A stretch of 64,000 nt of DNA. Origin: Pseudoxanthomonas sp. z9. Lineage in GTDB: Bacteria > Pseudomonadota > Gammaproteobacteria > Xanthomonadales > Xanthomonadaceae. The notes beneath the pieces are model-generated. The model worked only from the letters and a program-made list of their open reading frames with translations. It had not been told where the DNA came from and did not search any database. This document shows, one piece after another, positions 1 through 10,097 of the stretch (within the stretch, counting starts at the first letter, position 1; each line of letters starts with the position of its first letter). The DNA lies in the NCBI RefSeq assembly GCF_006542425.1, contig NZ_VFID01000014.1:186001-250000 (forward strand), in the 5' to 3' direction. The position numbers and the translations under genes are program-made.

Positions 1-1283
1 AGCGCGCGGCGCAGATCGGCCAGGAACGCGGGATTGCCGGCATGGACCTCCTCGATGGTGCGATCCGTCCAGGGTGCCTGGTCGCCGAACCAGTCGCGGG
101 TGGCGCGGTTGGTGAAGCCGTAGCGACGATCCCGGCCCACGTAGGCGATCAGCGCCGGCAGATGATCGGCGACCGCGTCCAGCAATGCGCGGCTGCGGTG
201 CTCTGCGCGCGCCAGGCTGCGCAGCAGGAGGAACATCAGGACACCGAAGGCCAGGCCGCAGAACGTCAGCGCCGCGATGGGCAGCAGGCCGGGAATGGCG
301 ATGTGCGCGGGGGGCGAGGACAGGGTCAGTTCCCAGGCGCCGCCGAGGAAATCCAGATTGCGGGCGTAGTGGAAAGCCGGTTCCATGTCGCCGCCGTAGC
401 GCTCGCGCAGGTCGGCGCGTTCGAACACCAGCATCGGAGGGGCGTCGGGCGCGCGGACGAGCAGGCGCAGATCGAGCGGATCTCCGCCGCCGGTTTCGCC
501 CGCGACTTCCTGCATCACCTGGGCCCAGCCGAATCCCGCCGTCGCGAAGCCGCGCAGGTGCGCGCGGTGCAATGCGGCATCGGCCTCCAGCGGCATCGCC
601 GCGTCGTAGACCGGAGAATAGAGCAGGAAGCCGGGACGTCCGGAATCGCCGCGCGAACTGTCGGCCAGGGCGATCCGCGGGGCGATGCTCAGCTGTCCGC
701 TGTCACGCGCCCGCTGCATGGCCGCGCGCCGGGCCGGTTCGGCGAACACGTCCCTGCCCAGCAGCGGCAGCATGCCGTCCCGCTCGGGGTAGACCAGGTC
801 GAGCACCACGTATTCGTCGCGCGCGCCGTCGGGATGCAGGCGGAATGCCGGCCCGTGGATTTCGCGTTGGCGGGCCAGGTAGGCGGGAAGCCCGGCCGCC
901 GTCACCCGCCGCGCGAAGCCCAGGCCATGCACGCCGGCGGGCTGGTTGGGAATCCGCAACCGGCGGGCGAAAGTCTGGAAGCCGGCGCGATCCAGGCCCG
1001 GCTGCGCTTCCAGCACGGCCGCGGCGGCGCGCACCGTGTCCTCGTAGGCATTCATGTGGGTGGCCAGCGCGGTGGCCATGGCCTCGGCCCGGGCATGGAA
1101 GCGCGCGCCGGCCCCGGCCCGCGCCTGCTGCCAGGCCATTACCCCGAACCACAGCGACAGCAGGAAGGACAGCACCAGCACGCCCCACGCCAGCCGGTCC
1201 AGGCGCCGCCGGCGCTCGGCGGCGGCGAAGCGTGAGCTGCCCAGGGCACGCAGTTCCGAGGCGCGTTGCGGATCGAGCTCCAT
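1..1283 (-). CDS. CHASE-PAS membrane sensor protein (C-terminal part outside the window)
   Basis: The reading frame is open from an ATG at 1283 to the left edge, giving 427 residues. An in-frame stop lies just upstream of this ATG, so it is the first ATG available. One membrane helix is at about residues 31-50 and a second at about 328-355. The roughly 280 residues between them look like a periplasmic CHASE domain (LGFARRV near 121, GFLLYSPVY near 218). A PAS-like domain begins after the second helix (LLDAVADHLPALIAYV, near 367) and runs off the window. CHASE-PAS proteins usually end in GGDEF/EAL or histidine kinase modules. Which one is present here cannot be seen, so the output is unknown. 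The architecture is seen in the sequence; a signalling role is known for the family. Confidence 0.82.
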   Translation of the reverse strand, partial: MELDPQRASELRALGSSRFAAAERRRRLDRLAWGVLVLSFLLSLWFGVMAWQQARAGAGARFHARAEAMATALATHMNAYEDTVRAAAAVLEAQPGLDRAGFQTFARRLRIPNQPAGVHGLGFARRVTAAGLPAYLARQREIHGPAFRLHPDGARDEYVVLDLVYPERDGMLPLLGRDVFAEPARRAAMQRARDSGQLSIAPRIALADSSRGDSGRPGFLLYSPVYDAAMPLEADAALHRAHLRGFATAGFGWAQVMQEVAGETGGGDPLDLRLLVRAPDAPPMLVFERADLRERYGGDMEPAFHYARNLDFLGGAWELTLSSPPAHIAIPGLLPIAALTFCGLAFGVLMFLLLRSLARAEHRSRALLDAVADHLPALIAYVGRDRRYGFTNRATRDWFGDQAPWTDRTIEEVHAGNPAFLADLRRA

Positions 1284-1374
1284 CAGCGTTCTGGTCAGGT
1301 GGCCGCGCGGACAGTGGGGGTCATGCTACGCCGGCTCCCGGATGGTCGCCAGAAGCGGGAAAGGGCCGGACCAT

Positions 1375-2988
1375 TCAGCGGCGGGCCGCCTGCGATCCAC
1401 GGGTATCCAGGGTTGGCCAGTACTCGGGGGGATTGCGGGCACGGGTCAGCTGCTCATAGGCGTAGCCGAGTTCGATCAGGCGCCCCTCGCTCCAGGCGGT
1501 TCCCATGAAGACGATGCCCAGCGGCAGGCCATCGCTGTGGCCCATCGGCACGGTCAGGCTGGGATAACCCGCGACCGCGGCGGCGCCGTAACCCGCACCC
1601 GGAAAGTGATCGCCGGCCTTGTGGTCGGTCAGCCATGCCGGACCGGTGGCCGGCGCGACCAGCGCATCGAGCTGCTGCGCCTTGAGTGCCGCGTCGATGC
1701 CCTCCGGCCCGGCCAGCCGGCGTGCGCGACTGCGCGCGCTGATGTAGCCGCTTTCGCCGAGGCCGCCCTTGGCATTGGCCATTTCGAACAGCTCCTGCCC
1801 GAAGTACGGCATCTCCGAGACGCGGTACTGCTGGTTGTAGCCGATCAGCTGCGACAGGGTTTTCACCGGTGCGCCGTGGCCGGCGAGGTAGCGCTCCAGC
1901 CCGGCCTTGAACTCGTACAGCATCAATTCCAGTTCGGCTTCGTCCCACTGGCCGTCGGTCGGAATCTCGGCATCGACGATCGTCGCGCCGGCCTCGCGCA
2001 TCACCTTGATCGCGCCTTCCATCGCGGCGGCCGCATCCGGATGGATGGCGAGCTTGCTGCGCAGCACGCCGATGCGCGCGCCCTTCAGCCCGTCCGGCTT
2101 CAGTCGCGCGTGGTAGTCGAGGGTGATGTTCCAGGCCGCGCGGGTGGTGGCAGGATCGGCGGCATCGCGACCGGCCAGCGCGGTCAGCAACAGCGCCGCG
2201 TCGGCCACGCTGCGGGTCATCGGTCCGGCGGTGTCCTGGCTGAACGAGATCGGGATGATGCCGTCGCGGCTGATCAGGCCAACCGTCGGCTTCAGCCCGA
2301 CCACGCCGCTGACCGCGGCCGGGCAGATGATGCTGCCGTCGGTTTCGGTGCCGATGCTGGCGGCGGCGAGGTTGGCCGAAACGGCGACGGCGCTGCCGGA
2401 ACTGGAGCCGCAGGGATTGCGATCCAGCACGTAGGGATTGCGGGTCTGGCCACCGCGCGCGCTCCAGCCGGAGGTGGAATGGGTGGAACGGAAGTTCGCC
2501 CACTCGCTCAGGTTGGTCTTGCCCAGGATGACCGCGCCGGCCTCGCGCAGGCGCTTGACCAGGAAGGCGTCGCTGGCGGGTCGGAAATCCTTCAGCGCCA
2601 GCGAACCGGCCGAGTTGACCATCGGAGTGGCGTCGATGTTGTCCTTGAGCAGGATCGGGATGCCGTGCAGCGGGCCGCGCACCGCGTTGTCCTTGCGTTC
2701 CAGGTCGCGCAGGGCGGCTTCCTTCATGGCGTCGGCGTTGATTTCGATGACCGAGTTCAGCTGCGGCCCGGCCTTGTCGATCGCGGCGATGCGGTCCAGG
2801 TAGGCGCGGGTGAGGGTGCGGCTGTCGAGTTCGCCGCGCTGCATGCGTCCCTGCAGGTCGTCGATGTCCAGTTCGGCGTAGGCGAAGTCCGTCGGCGCGT
2901 CGGCGGGCGCGTTGGTGACGGCGGCGGGCTGGCGCTGGCAGGCGGCCAGCATCAGGGCGGCTGAAAGCAGCAGCGTTCGCGAACGCAT
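1375..2988 (-). CDS. Amidase-signature family hydrolase, predicted lipoprotein
   Basis: This 537-residue protein belongs to the amidase signature family, which hydrolyses amide bonds by a Ser-cisSer-Lys triad. Candidate residues are Lys115 ([10 protein letters not shown]), cis-Ser195 in the Gly/Ser-rich stretch near 194-199, and nucleophile Ser219 ([12 protein letters not shown]). The spacings agree with the family. The N-terminus is a lipoprotein signal with a lipobox ending at Cys17 (LMLAAC), so the enzyme is probably exported and lipid-anchored, unlike cytoplasmic GatA. No gatB or gatC is nearby. The substrate is not predictable. It lies downstream of the DUF2127 gene on the same strand. 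Confidence 0.9.
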   Translation of the reverse strand: MRSRTLLLSAALMLAACQRQPAAVTNAPADAPTDFAYAELDIDDLQGRMQRGELDSRTLTRAYLDRIAAIDKAGPQLNSVIEINADAMKEAALRDLERKDNAVRGPLHGIPILLKDNIDATPMVNSAGSLALKDFRPASDAFLVKRLREAGAVILGKTNLSEWANFRSTHSTSGWSARGGQTRNPYVLDRNPCGSSSGSAVAVSANLAAASIGTETDGSIICPAAVSGVVGLKPTVGLISRDGIIPISFSQDTAGPMTRSVADAALLLTALAGRDAADPATTRAAWNITLDYHARLKPDGLKGARIGVLRSKLAIHPDAAAAMEGAIKVMREAGATIVDAEIPTDGQWDEAELELMLYEFKAGLERYLAGHGAPVKTLSQLIGYNQQYRVSEMPYFGQELFEMANAKGGLGESGYISARSRARRLAGPEGIDAALKAQQLDALVAPATGPAWLTDHKAGDHFPGAGYGAAAVAGYPSLTVPMGHSDGLPLGIVFMGTAWSEGRLIELGYAYEQLTRARNPPEYWPTLDTRGSQAARR

Positions 2989-3041
2989 GTGTTGGAATCC
3001 CCCGGTGAGCTAGCGTGAGGCTAGCAGGCCGGGAGGTGCTT

Positions 3042-3512
3042 TCAAACCCTGCGGCGCCTGCGCAGGTCGCGGCCGAGGATGTAGACCACGGCCAGATTGA
3101 TCAGCAGCACCGCCCAGGTGTGCCAGCCGGGATGGTGGTACAGCGCGTACAGATCCAGCGGCAGGTACAGCGCCGAGCCGATGCAGCCCAGCCAGGAAGC
3201 CCATGCGCGGGCGCGCCACAGGCCCCAGGCTTCGGCCAGCCGCATGATCGCGTACAGCACGACCACCAGGACGGCCAGGTGGACCGCCTCGGGATTGATG
3301 GCGTTGAGCAGCGAGGGCAGGGTGCCGTGCTCGGTATCGAGATGGAAGCGGGCGATCATCGCCTCCACCCAGCGCCGCAGTGGCTGCGGTCCCAGCAGCG
3401 CCAGCCCGGTCGCGGCGGCCAGTGCCAGTACCCCCTTCAACCCCTCGAACAGGGCGATGACGTGCAGGCCCGGATGCGCCTTGGGATCCGGGTTGTAGGG
3501 GGCCTCGACCAT
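3042..3512 (-). CDS. DUF2127 family small membrane protein
   Basis: A 156-residue protein with about four hydrophobic segments and a basic C-terminus (RDLRRRRRV). The N-terminal GLHVIALFEGLKGVLALAAA pattern and the overall layout match the DUF2127 family of predicted integral membrane proteins. No function is established for the family. It begins only about 10 bases after the end of typA on the same strand and may be cotranscribed with it. Confidence 0.75.
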   Translation of the reverse strand: MVEAPYNPDPKAHPGLHVIALFEGLKGVLALAAATGLALLGPQPLRRWVEAMIARFHLDTEHGTLPSLLNAINPEAVHLAVLVVVLYAIMRLAEAWGLWRARAWASWLGCIGSALYLPLDLYALYHHPGWHTWAVLLINLAVVYILGRDLRRRRRV

Positions 3513-3522
3513 CCGTGGGCGA

Positions 3523-5352
3523 TCAGGCGGCGCGCGAGGCGCGCTTGCGATCGCTTTCGGTCAGCATCTTCTTGCGCAGGCGGATTTCCTTCGGAGTGAC
3601 TTCCACCAGCTCGTCGTCCTCGATGAAATCCAAGGCCTGTTCCAGCGAGTACTTCAGCGCGGGAGTCAGCTTGATCGCGTCGTCCTTGCCCGAGGCGCGC
3701 ATGTTGGTCAGCGGCTTGGGCTTGATGACATTGACGGTCAGGTCATTGTCCTTGGAGTGGATGCCGACCAACTGGCCTTCGTAGACGTTGTCGCCCTCGG
3801 CGGCGAACAGGCGGCCGCGCTCTTCCAGCGGTCCCAGCGAGTAGGCCGGGGTGACGCCGGGGGCGTTGGCGATCATCACGCCGTTCTGGCGCTTGGCGAT
3901 CGGGCCGGTTTCCTTCGGACCGTAGTGATCGAACACGTGGAACAGCAGGCCCGAACCCTGGGTGAGGGTCCTGAACTCGTTCTGGAACCCAATCAGGCCA
4001 CGCGCCGGAATCGTGTAGTCCAGGCGCACGCGGCCCTTGCCGTCGGATTCCATGTTCTTCAGCTGCGCCTTGCGGGTGCCCAGCTTTTCCATCACGCCGC
4101 CCTGGTGCACTTCTTCGATGTCGACCACCAACTGCTCGACCGGCTCCATCAACTGGCCGTCGATTTCCTTGATGATGACTTCCGGGCGCGACACGGCCAG
4201 TTCGAAGCCTTCGCGGCGCATGGTTTCGATCAGCACCGACAGGTGCAGTTCGCCGCGGCCGGAGACCAGGAACTTGTCGGCGTCGGCGGTCTCCTCGACC
4301 TTCAGCGCGACGTTGTGCAGGGTTTCACGCTCCAGCCGCTCACGCAGCTGGCGGCTGGTGATGAACTTGCCACCGGAGAAATCCTTGTGGCCAGCGAACG
4401 GCGAGTTGTTGACCTGGAAGGTCATGCTGATGGTCGGCTCGTCGACGGTCAGCGCCGGCAGCGCCTCCGGGGTGTCCAGCGCGCATACGGTGTCGGAAAT
4501 GCTCAGATCCTGGATGCCAGCGATGGCGACGATGTCGCCGGCCTCGGCCTCCTCGACCTCGATGCGCTCCAGGCCCATGAAGCCCAGCACCTGCACGATC
4601 TTGCCCTGGCGCTTCTTGCCTTCGCGATCGACCACGCTGACCGGCTGGTTCTTCTTGACCTTGCCGCGCTGGATGCGGCCGATGCCGATCAGGCCGACGA
4701 AATTGTTGTAGTCCAGCTGGCTGATGCGCATCTGGAACGCGCCTTCCCGATCCACCGACGGCGCCGGGACGTGCTTCATGATCGCTTCGTACAGCGGGGT
4801 CATGTCGCCATCGCGGGTGGTGTCGTCCAGGCTGGCGTAGCCATGCAGCGCCGAGGCGTAGACGATCGGGAAATCGAGCTGCTCGTTGGTGGCGCCGAGC
4901 TTGTCGAACAGGTCGAACACCTGGTCGATGACCCAGTCCGGACGCGCGCCGGGGCGGTCGATCTTGTTGACCACCACGATCGGCTTGAAGCCCATCGCGA
5001 ACGCCTTCTGGGTCACGAAGCGGGTCTGCGGCATCGGGCCGTCCATCGCATCGACCAGGATCAGCACCGAGTCCACCATCGACAGCACGCGCTCCACCTC
5101 GCCGCCGAAGTCGGCGTGTCCGGGGGTGTCGACGATGTTGATTCGGTTGCCCTGCCAGGTGATGGCGGTGTTCTTGGCCAGGATGGTGATGCCGCGTTCC
5201 TTTTCCTGGTCGTTGCTGTCCATCACCCGCTCGGCAAGCACCGTGCGCTCGGACAGGGTGCCGGACTGCTTCAGCAGGCAGTCGACGAGAGTGGTCTTGC
5301 CGTGGTCGACGTGGGCGACGATGGCGATGTTGCGGAGATTCTGGATGGACAT
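3523..5352 (-). CDS. typA: Translational GTPase TypA/BipA
   Basis: A 609-residue ribosome-associated GTPase of the EF-G-like superfamily. It is needed in other bacteria for efficient 50S assembly at low temperature and for stress responses. The G1 motif is [10 protein letters not shown] near residue 14, G3 is [12 protein letters not shown] and G4 is NKID. Domains II, III and V and the TypA-specific C-terminal domain follow, with the usual family length. The ATG at 5352 gives the standard [18 protein letters not shown] start. It is divergent from ppiB. Confidence 0.98.
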   Translation of the reverse strand: MSIQNLRNIAIVAHVDHGKTTLVDCLLKQSGTLSERTVLAERVMDSNDQEKERGITILAKNTAITWQGNRINIVDTPGHADFGGEVERVLSMVDSVLILVDAMDGPMPQTRFVTQKAFAMGFKPIVVVNKIDRPGARPDWVIDQVFDLFDKLGATNEQLDFPIVYASALHGYASLDDTTRDGDMTPLYEAIMKHVPAPSVDREGAFQMRISQLDYNNFVGLIGIGRIQRGKVKKNQPVSVVDREGKKRQGKIVQVLGFMGLERIEVEEAEAGDIVAIAGIQDLSISDTVCALDTPEALPALTVDEPTISMTFQVNNSPFAGHKDFSGGKFITSRQLRERLERETLHNVALKVEETADADKFLVSGRGELHLSVLIETMRREGFELAVSRPEVIIKEIDGQLMEPVEQLVVDIEEVHQGGVMEKLGTRKAQLKNMESDGKGRVRLDYTIPARGLIGFQNEFRTLTQGSGLLFHVFDHYGPKETGPIAKRQNGVMIANAPGVTPAYSLGPLEERGRLFAAEGDNVYEGQLVGIHSKDNDLTVNVIKPKPLTNMRASGKDDAIKLTPALKYSLEQALDFIEDDELVEVTPKEIRLRKKMLTESDRKRASRAA

Positions 5353-5402
5353 GCGGAAAAGCGCGCCAGTGTGCGCGCAGGGGCTGTGGAGGAATGGGGC
5401 GT

Positions 5403-5408
5403 ATTATA
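5403..5408 (-). promoter_or_regulatory. Candidate -10 element for typA
   Basis: A perfect TATAAT reads on the minus strand in a short AT-rich patch about 50 bases upstream of the typA start, within the GC-rich typA-ppiB intergenic region. No convincing -35 lies at normal spacing, so this rests on the hexamer and its position alone. Confidence 0.45.
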
Positions 5409-5557
5409 ACGGGTTACGTCCCCGCAATTAGCGTCCGGGCGTCCTGGCTGAACGGGCCGGGGCTGGAAACGGCGCCATTGGCCCCCAGATTCGGGCCAGG
5501 CCCGGTTTCCGGAACCCCCGGGCCCCCTGAACCCCTGTCCCGTATCTGGAGCTCCCG

Positions 5558-6052
5558 ATGTCCCTCATCGCCACTTTCGACACCTCCCGCGGCCCCATCA
5601 AGGTCGAGCTGTACCCCGACAAGGCCCCGCTGACGGTCGCCAACTTCGTCAACCTGGCCAAACGCGGCTTCTACGACGGCCTGAACTTCCACCGGGTGAT
5701 TGCCGATTTCATGATCCAGGGCGGCTGCCCCGAGGGTTCCGGCCGCGGCGGCCCGGGCTACCGGTTCGAGGACGAGACCAACAACGGCGTGCGCCACGAG
5801 CGCGGCGTGCTGTCGATGGCCAATGCCGGCCCCAACACCAATGGCAGCCAGTTCTTCATCACCCACGTGGCGACCCCGTGGCTGGACGGCAAGCACACCG
5901 TGTTCGGCAAGGTCCTGGAAGGCCTGGACGTGGTCGACGCGGTCCAGCAGGGCGACCTGATCAACCGCCTCACCATCGAGGGTGACGCCGACGCCGTGCT
6001 GGCCGCCAAGGCCGACCGCGTGGCCGAGTGGAACCGTTACCTGAGCGCCTGA
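5558..6052 (+). CDS. ppiB: Peptidyl-prolyl cis-trans isomerase, cyclophilin type (PpiB)
   Basis: A 164-residue single-domain cyclophilin that catalyses cis/trans isomerisation of Xaa-Pro bonds. Family motifs are present: [19 protein letters not shown] near residue 47, and [20 protein letters not shown] near 90. There is no signal peptide, so it should be cytoplasmic. GGAG about 8 bases upstream supports the ATG at 5558. The length matches the family. Confidence 0.97.
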   Translation: MSLIATFDTSRGPIKVELYPDKAPLTVANFVNLAKRGFYDGLNFHRVIADFMIQGGCPEGSGRGGPGYRFEDETNNGVRHERGVLSMANAGPNTNGSQFFITHVATPWLDGKHTVFGKVLEGLDVVDAVQQGDLINRLTIEGDADAVLAAKADRVAEWNRYLSA

Positions 6053-6068
6053 CCCGCGCCGGCCGTGC

Positions 6069-6088
6069 GCTCCCCCGGTCGGGGGAGC
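6069..6088 (+). terminator. Inverted repeat after ppiB, possible terminator
   Basis: Perfect 8-bp arms (GCTCCCCC/GGGGGAGC) flank a GGTC loop about 17 bases after the ppiB stop. There is no T-run, so it may instead be an mRNA-stabilising hairpin or a relative of the C/G-rich repeat at 47003. Confidence 0.4.
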
Positions 6089-6224
6089 CTCGGCTACGAC
6101 CAAGGGAGGAGGCCGGACCCTCCGATCCACCCCGGCCGGACCGGGGCGGCGTGGTAAAATTTCGCGCCGCAAAAAACGGCGCACGCACGTTCCTCCCGCG
6201 AAACATCCCCTGCGAGGTAATGCA

Positions 6225-7424
6225 ATGCCCCAGCTTGCCCGGCGCACCGGTCGCGCCAAGCCCAGCGCGATCATGGCGGTCGCGGAAAAGGCGAAGAAGC
6301 TCAAGGCCGAAGGCCGCGACATCATCAGCTTCTCGATCGGCGTACCGAATTTCCTGCCTGGCGAGCACGTCTACGAGGCCGCGCGCAAATCGCTGGACAA
6401 GGACTCGGGCCAGTACGGCTCCAATCGCGGCACCGATGCCCTGCTGGATGCGTTCCTGCATCACCTGGAAGGCAGCGGACTGACCGGTTACACCCGCCGC
6501 AACATCGTCGCCGGCGTCGGCGCCAAGCACGTGCTGTACAACCTGGCCGAGGCGCTGCTGGACGAGGGCGACACCATCGCCTATCCGACCCCGTACTGGA
6601 CCACCTACCAGGACATCGCCGACATCGTCGGCGCGGTGTCGCTGAAGCTGCCGTGCCCGCCCGAGCAGAACTACAAGCTCACCCCGCAACAACTGGACGC
6701 TGCCCTGGCGCGGAAGCCCAAGGTGTTCCTGTTCAACAACCCGTCCAATCCGACCGGCATGGTCTATTCGAAGGACGAGGTGGCGGCGCTGGCCGAGGTG
6801 GTGGCGCGCCACCCGGATACCTGGATCCTGCTGGACGACATCTACAACCGCCTGGTGTTCGATGGTGTCGGCTACCACAACTTCCTGCACTTCCGCCCGG
6901 AACTGCGCGATCGCACCGTCGTCATCGACTCGTTGTCCAAGACCTACGGCATGCCGGGTTGGCGCGTGGGCCTGATCGCCGCGCCGGAGAACGTCGCCCA
7001 GGCGCTGGTGGCGCTCAACTCCAACCACATCACCAACCTGCCGGAAGTGGTCACCGCCGCCGCCATCGCCGCGCTGACCGGTCCGCAGGACATCCCGCAG
7101 CGCAAATGCGCCGAGTTCGCCACCAAGCGGGATCGCGTGCTGGCGGCGCTGGCCGGGATTCCGGGCGTAGTGTGCCCGCGTCCGGAAGGCGCGTTCTACG
7201 CGTTCCCGGACATCTCGGTCGCGTTCGGAAAAACGCATGACGGCGTGGTCATCCACAATGACGTGGACTTCTGCAACGCCCTGCTGGAAGCCAAGGGCGT
7301 GGCCTGCGTGCCGGGTTCGGCCTTCGGCGAACCGCGCGCGCTGCGCATTTCCTACACCTGTGCCGACGCCCAGCTGGATGAAGGCCTGTCGCGCATCCAG
7401 GCCTTCTTCGCCGAACTCGCGTGA
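6225..7424 (+). CDS. Class I/II PLP-dependent aminotransferase (aspartate aminotransferase-like)
   Basis: A 399-residue fold-type I aminotransferase. The PLP-binding Lys is at about 239 in [23 protein letters not shown] near 172 and the LLDDIYNRL segment near 202 are the usual cofactor-contact motifs. It resembles the bacterial Ib aspartate/aromatic aminotransferases, but the exact amino donor cannot be assigned. GAGGT at 6214-6218 supports the ATG. It lies 32 bases upstream of mdh on the same strand. A shared oxaloacetate/aspartate link between the two genes is plausible but inferred. Confidence 0.9.
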   Translation: MPQLARRTGRAKPSAIMAVAEKAKKLKAEGRDIISFSIGVPNFLPGEHVYEAARKSLDKDSGQYGSNRGTDALLDAFLHHLEGSGLTGYTRRNIVAGVGAKHVLYNLAEALLDEGDTIAYPTPYWTTYQDIADIVGAVSLKLPCPPEQNYKLTPQQLDAALARKPKVFLFNNPSNPTGMVYSKDEVAALAEVVARHPDTWILLDDIYNRLVFDGVGYHNFLHFRPELRDRTVVIDSLSKTYGMPGWRVGLIAAPENVAQALVALNSNHITNLPEVVTAAAIAALTGPQDIPQRKCAEFATKRDRVLAALAGIPGVVCPRPEGAFYAFPDISVAFGKTHDGVVIHNDVDFCNALLEAKGVACVPGSAFGEPRALRISYTCADAQLDEGLSRIQAFFAELA

Positions 7425-7456
7425 GTCCGGCTTTCCTTTCCCTCGGAGACAATCCC

Positions 7457-8443
7457 ATGAAGACCCCCGTCCGTGTTGCAGTCACCGGCGCCGCCGGCCA
7501 GATCGGTTATGCCCTGCTGTTCCGCATCGCCTCCGGTGAAATGCTCGGCAAGGACCAGCCGGTCATCCTGCAGTTGCTGGAGCTGCCGATCGACAAGGCC
7601 CAGGCCGCGCTGAAGGGCGTGATGATGGAGCTGGAAGACTGCGCGTTCCCGCTGTTGGCCGGCATGGTCGGCACCGACGACCCGGAAGTGGCGTTCAAGG
7701 ATGCTGACGTGGCCCTGCTGGTCGGCGCGCGTCCGCGCGGCCCAGGCATGGAGCGCAAGGACCTGCTGCTGGAGAACGCCAAGATCTTCACTGCCCAGGG
7801 CGCCGCGCTGAACAAGGTCGCCAGCCGCGACGTCAAGGTGCTGGTGGTCGGCAACCCGGCCAACACCAACGCCTACATCGCCATGAAGTCGGCGCCGGAC
7901 CTGCCGGCCAGGAACTTCACCGCGATGCTGCGCCTGGACCACAACCGCGCGCTGAGCCAGCTCGCCAACAAGGCCGGCGTGGCCGTGGGCGACATCGAGA
8001 AGCTGGTGGTGTGGGGCAACCACAGCCCGACCATGTACCCGGACTACCGCTTCGCCACCGCCAACGGGGTGTCGCTGAAGGACAAGATCAACGACGCCGA
8101 CTGGAACGCCAACACCTTCATCCCGCAGGTCGGCAAGCGCGGCGCCGCCATCATCGAGGCGCGAGGCCTGTCCTCGGCCGCTTCCGCCGCCAACGCCGCC
8201 ATCGACCACATCCGTGACTGGGTGCTGGGCAGCAACGGCAAGTGGGTGACCATGGGCGTGCCGTCCGATGGCAGCTACGGCATCCCGGAAGGCGTGATCT
8301 ACGGTGTGCCGGTGATCACCGCCAACGGCGAATACACCCGCGTGGAAGGCCTGGAAGTCGACGCGTTCAGCCGCGCCGCCATGGACAAGACCCTGGCCGA
8401 GCTGGAAGAAGAGCGCGCCGGCGTGGCGCATCTGCTGGGCTGA
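7457..8443 (+). CDS. mdh: Malate dehydrogenase (NAD-dependent)
   Basis: A 328-residue TCA-cycle enzyme interconverting malate and oxaloacetate. It has the dinucleotide motif GAAGQIG at 11-17, the substrate loop arginines [18 protein letters not shown], and catalytic His in [11 protein letters not shown]. This is the long-form cytosolic-type Mdh also found in xanthomonads and Burkholderia. An in-frame start at 7421 exists, but the ATG at 7457 follows CGGAGA at normal spacing and gives the family N-terminus [15 protein letters not shown] strong terminator follows. Confidence 0.98.
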   Translation: MKTPVRVAVTGAAGQIGYALLFRIASGEMLGKDQPVILQLLELPIDKAQAALKGVMMELEDCAFPLLAGMVGTDDPEVAFKDADVALLVGARPRGPGMERKDLLLENAKIFTAQGAALNKVASRDVKVLVVGNPANTNAYIAMKSAPDLPARNFTAMLRLDHNRALSQLANKAGVAVGDIEKLVVWGNHSPTMYPDYRFATANGVSLKDKINDADWNANTFIPQVGKRGAAIIEARGLSSAASAANAAIDHIRDWVLGSNGKWVTMGVPSDGSYGIPEGVIYGVPVITANGEYTRVEGLEVDAFSRAAMDKTLAELEEERAGVAHLLG

Positions 8444-8467
8444 GTTTTCCCGCTCAAGCGCTGTACC

Positions 8468-8502
8468 CAGAACGCTGGGCGAGAGCCTGGCGTTCTGTTT
8501 TT
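8468..8502 (+). terminator. Intrinsic terminator after mdh
   Basis: A 13-bp stem with CAGAACGC/GCGTTCTG outer arms, two G-T wobbles and a GGC/GCC inner part closes on a GAGA tetraloop. It is followed by TTTTT. It lies 24 bases past the mdh stop. Confidence 0.93.
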
Positions 8503-8591
8503 GAAGTTCTTCTTGACGGGTATCTCGCGTATGGCGGCTGCCTGTGGAGCTAGGTCAGGCCTGATAGCATGCACTCCGGACGAGGATCAGG

Positions 8592-9917
8592 ATGTGGGCG
8601 CGGATGATGGAGAGGGCGGGAGCACAGCCGCACAGTTGGCACTACCTTGCCATTGCGCAATTCCTGTTGCTGGCAATGGCAGCGATCATTCTGGGGATAT
8701 GGTGGCATCCAGAGCCTCATAGTGACTGGCTCTATTACTGGAACGCGGCTGGTGTTTCAAGCGCTTACGAGCGCGGGGGCATCGGTATTTGGCTGCTGGC
8801 AATTCCAAAAGCGATGGGCGCGTCACCGCTGGTCGCCGCATTGTTCCTCAATATATCCGCTTTGGGATGGCTGTTCTGGTTGGCATATCGGTTGGACGGC
8901 TCTCGATGGCGCTGGCTTGCCCAGATCGTCGTCGCGATACTTTTCCTGATCGTGCCTTTCATGTCGCTTGTGCAACTGGATCTCATCGCGGCAACGGGAT
9001 TGGCGACTGCGTTCTGGCTGCTGGCGGACGAGCGGCTTGCGCTTGCGGCGCGATGGCGGAGTCTACTTGTGTTGCTGGCGCTCGCCATGGGCGTATCGAC
9101 AAAGCCGCAATTCGCGCTGATTCTTTGGACGCTGGTGGGACTTGGGGCGATGTCCGGCCTGTTGCCATTTTTCCGGAGAGAGGAAAGCCGTGGCAGGCGG
9201 GTTCTGCTGATTCTGCTGGTTGGCTCGATCCTGGGATTCCTGATGGATATGGGCTTGCGGCAATTGAGCGGGAGGACGGAACAGATCAGGACCAGTTCTG
9301 CCGTGACCTTGTATGGCGGTTTGCTTGTGTCCAGCGACCAGCCCGATCAGGGGTGTGGATACTGGTCAATCCGTGCAGCCGAGGCTGCAAGGGAGGACCT
9401 GTCGCGCACCTTGCCCACAGCAGTCATTGAGCGGCTGCAGGCCCGGCCCTTTCAGCATTGGTTGTCCGTCATGCGCTGCAAGGCTCCCGAAATTCTGAAT
9501 CCGCCTCCCTTCGCACTCTATTGGCTGATTGAATCGCCCAATGTCCGGGCAAATATCAATGCGACACCAAATGCGGCCGAATTCCAGAAACGCTATTACC
9601 AGGCGCTTGCAGTGGAAAGGCTGGCCTACGGCTGGCTGAAGATGGCTGTCTTCTTCGCATGTGTTTTGACGATCCTCCGGGTATGGAGAAGAGACCGGCT
9701 CCTGTCATTGCTGCCCATGCTTTGGCCGCTTTCTTTCTGGTGTGTTCACTTGGTCTTCGAGATCCAAGGCAGGTATTTTCTGAGTCTCTTCCTGCTTGCA
9801 CCGCTGCTTTGCATGATGGTTCTGCGCATGACGACGCGGCGGGATCACGAGATGGCAGGGACATCGAATCCTGAACGTTCAGGACGGCTCGTGGAAGGAA
9901 CCGGCGAACATGCCTGA
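8592..9917 (+). CDS. Polytopic membrane protein, possible GT-C fold glycosyltransferase
   Basis: This 441-residue protein has roughly nine or ten hydrophobic helices spread along its length. The N-terminal region has a conserved-looking acidic loop after the first helix (HSDWLYYWNAA near 43), and the C-terminal part has GRYFLSLFLLAPLLC. This layout is typical of GT-C polyprenyl-phosphate sugar transferases (RgtA/ArnT-like), but I see no decisive motif. GAGG about 6 bases upstream supports the ATG at 8592. Base composition is visibly more AT-rich than its neighbours. It sits alone between the mdh terminator and prpE, which suggests an acquired gene. The function is inferred. Confidence 0.62.
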   Translation: MWARMMERAGAQPHSWHYLAIAQFLLLAMAAIILGIWWHPEPHSDWLYYWNAAGVSSAYERGGIGIWLLAIPKAMGASPLVAALFLNISALGWLFWLAYRLDGSRWRWLAQIVVAILFLIVPFMSLVQLDLIAATGLATAFWLLADERLALAARWRSLLVLLALAMGVSTKPQFALILWTLVGLGAMSGLLPFFRREESRGRRVLLILLVGSILGFLMDMGLRQLSGRTEQIRTSSAVTLYGGLLVSSDQPDQGCGYWSIRAAEAAREDLSRTLPTAVIERLQARPFQHWLSVMRCKAPEILNPPPFALYWLIESPNVRANINATPNAAEFQKRYYQALAVERLAYGWLKMAVFFACVLTILRVWRRDRLLSLLPMLWPLSFWCVHLVFEIQGRYFLSLFLLAPLLCMMVLRMTTRRDHEMAGTSNPERSGRLVEGTGEHA

Positions 9918-10097
9918 GATGCCCGCCAGATAGGGATGCATCGGGGCCACCGTGATGCCGGAAAGGTAGAGTCGACACCGCAACGCTGTGCCCGCCGGAG
10001 CGCTTTGGGAGGTACCGCTCATGCGACCAATGTCGCAGGGCACCGATTACAAAGCGGATCTATGCTCCTTATCGTCTCTGCGGTGCGAGAGGGTGGC

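Noticed and set aside
703..1188. A 161-codon minus-strand frame inside the CHASE gene
   Set aside because: It is the wrong frame of the same gene; the Arg/Ala/Gly-rich product is typical of off-frame high-GC sequence.
42..1235. A 397-codon frame on the plus strand at the left edge
   Set aside because: It is antisense to the CHASE-PAS gene, whose frame has membrane helices and recognisable domains. The plus-strand product is Gln/Gly/Arg-rich without a fold.
3757..5409. A 550-codon open frame opposite typA
   Set aside because: It is the reverse-strand shadow of typA. High GC leaves antisense frames open, and its translation is low-complexity His/Asp/Val/Arg-rich sequence without domains.
8501..8722. 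A 73-codon plus-strand frame after the mdh terminator
   Set aside because: It begins inside the terminator T-run and overlaps the better supported start at 8592 in another frame.
9556..9978. A 140-codon minus-strand frame over the end of the membrane protein gene
   Set aside because: It is antisense to clear membrane helices, with no signal peptide or motif.
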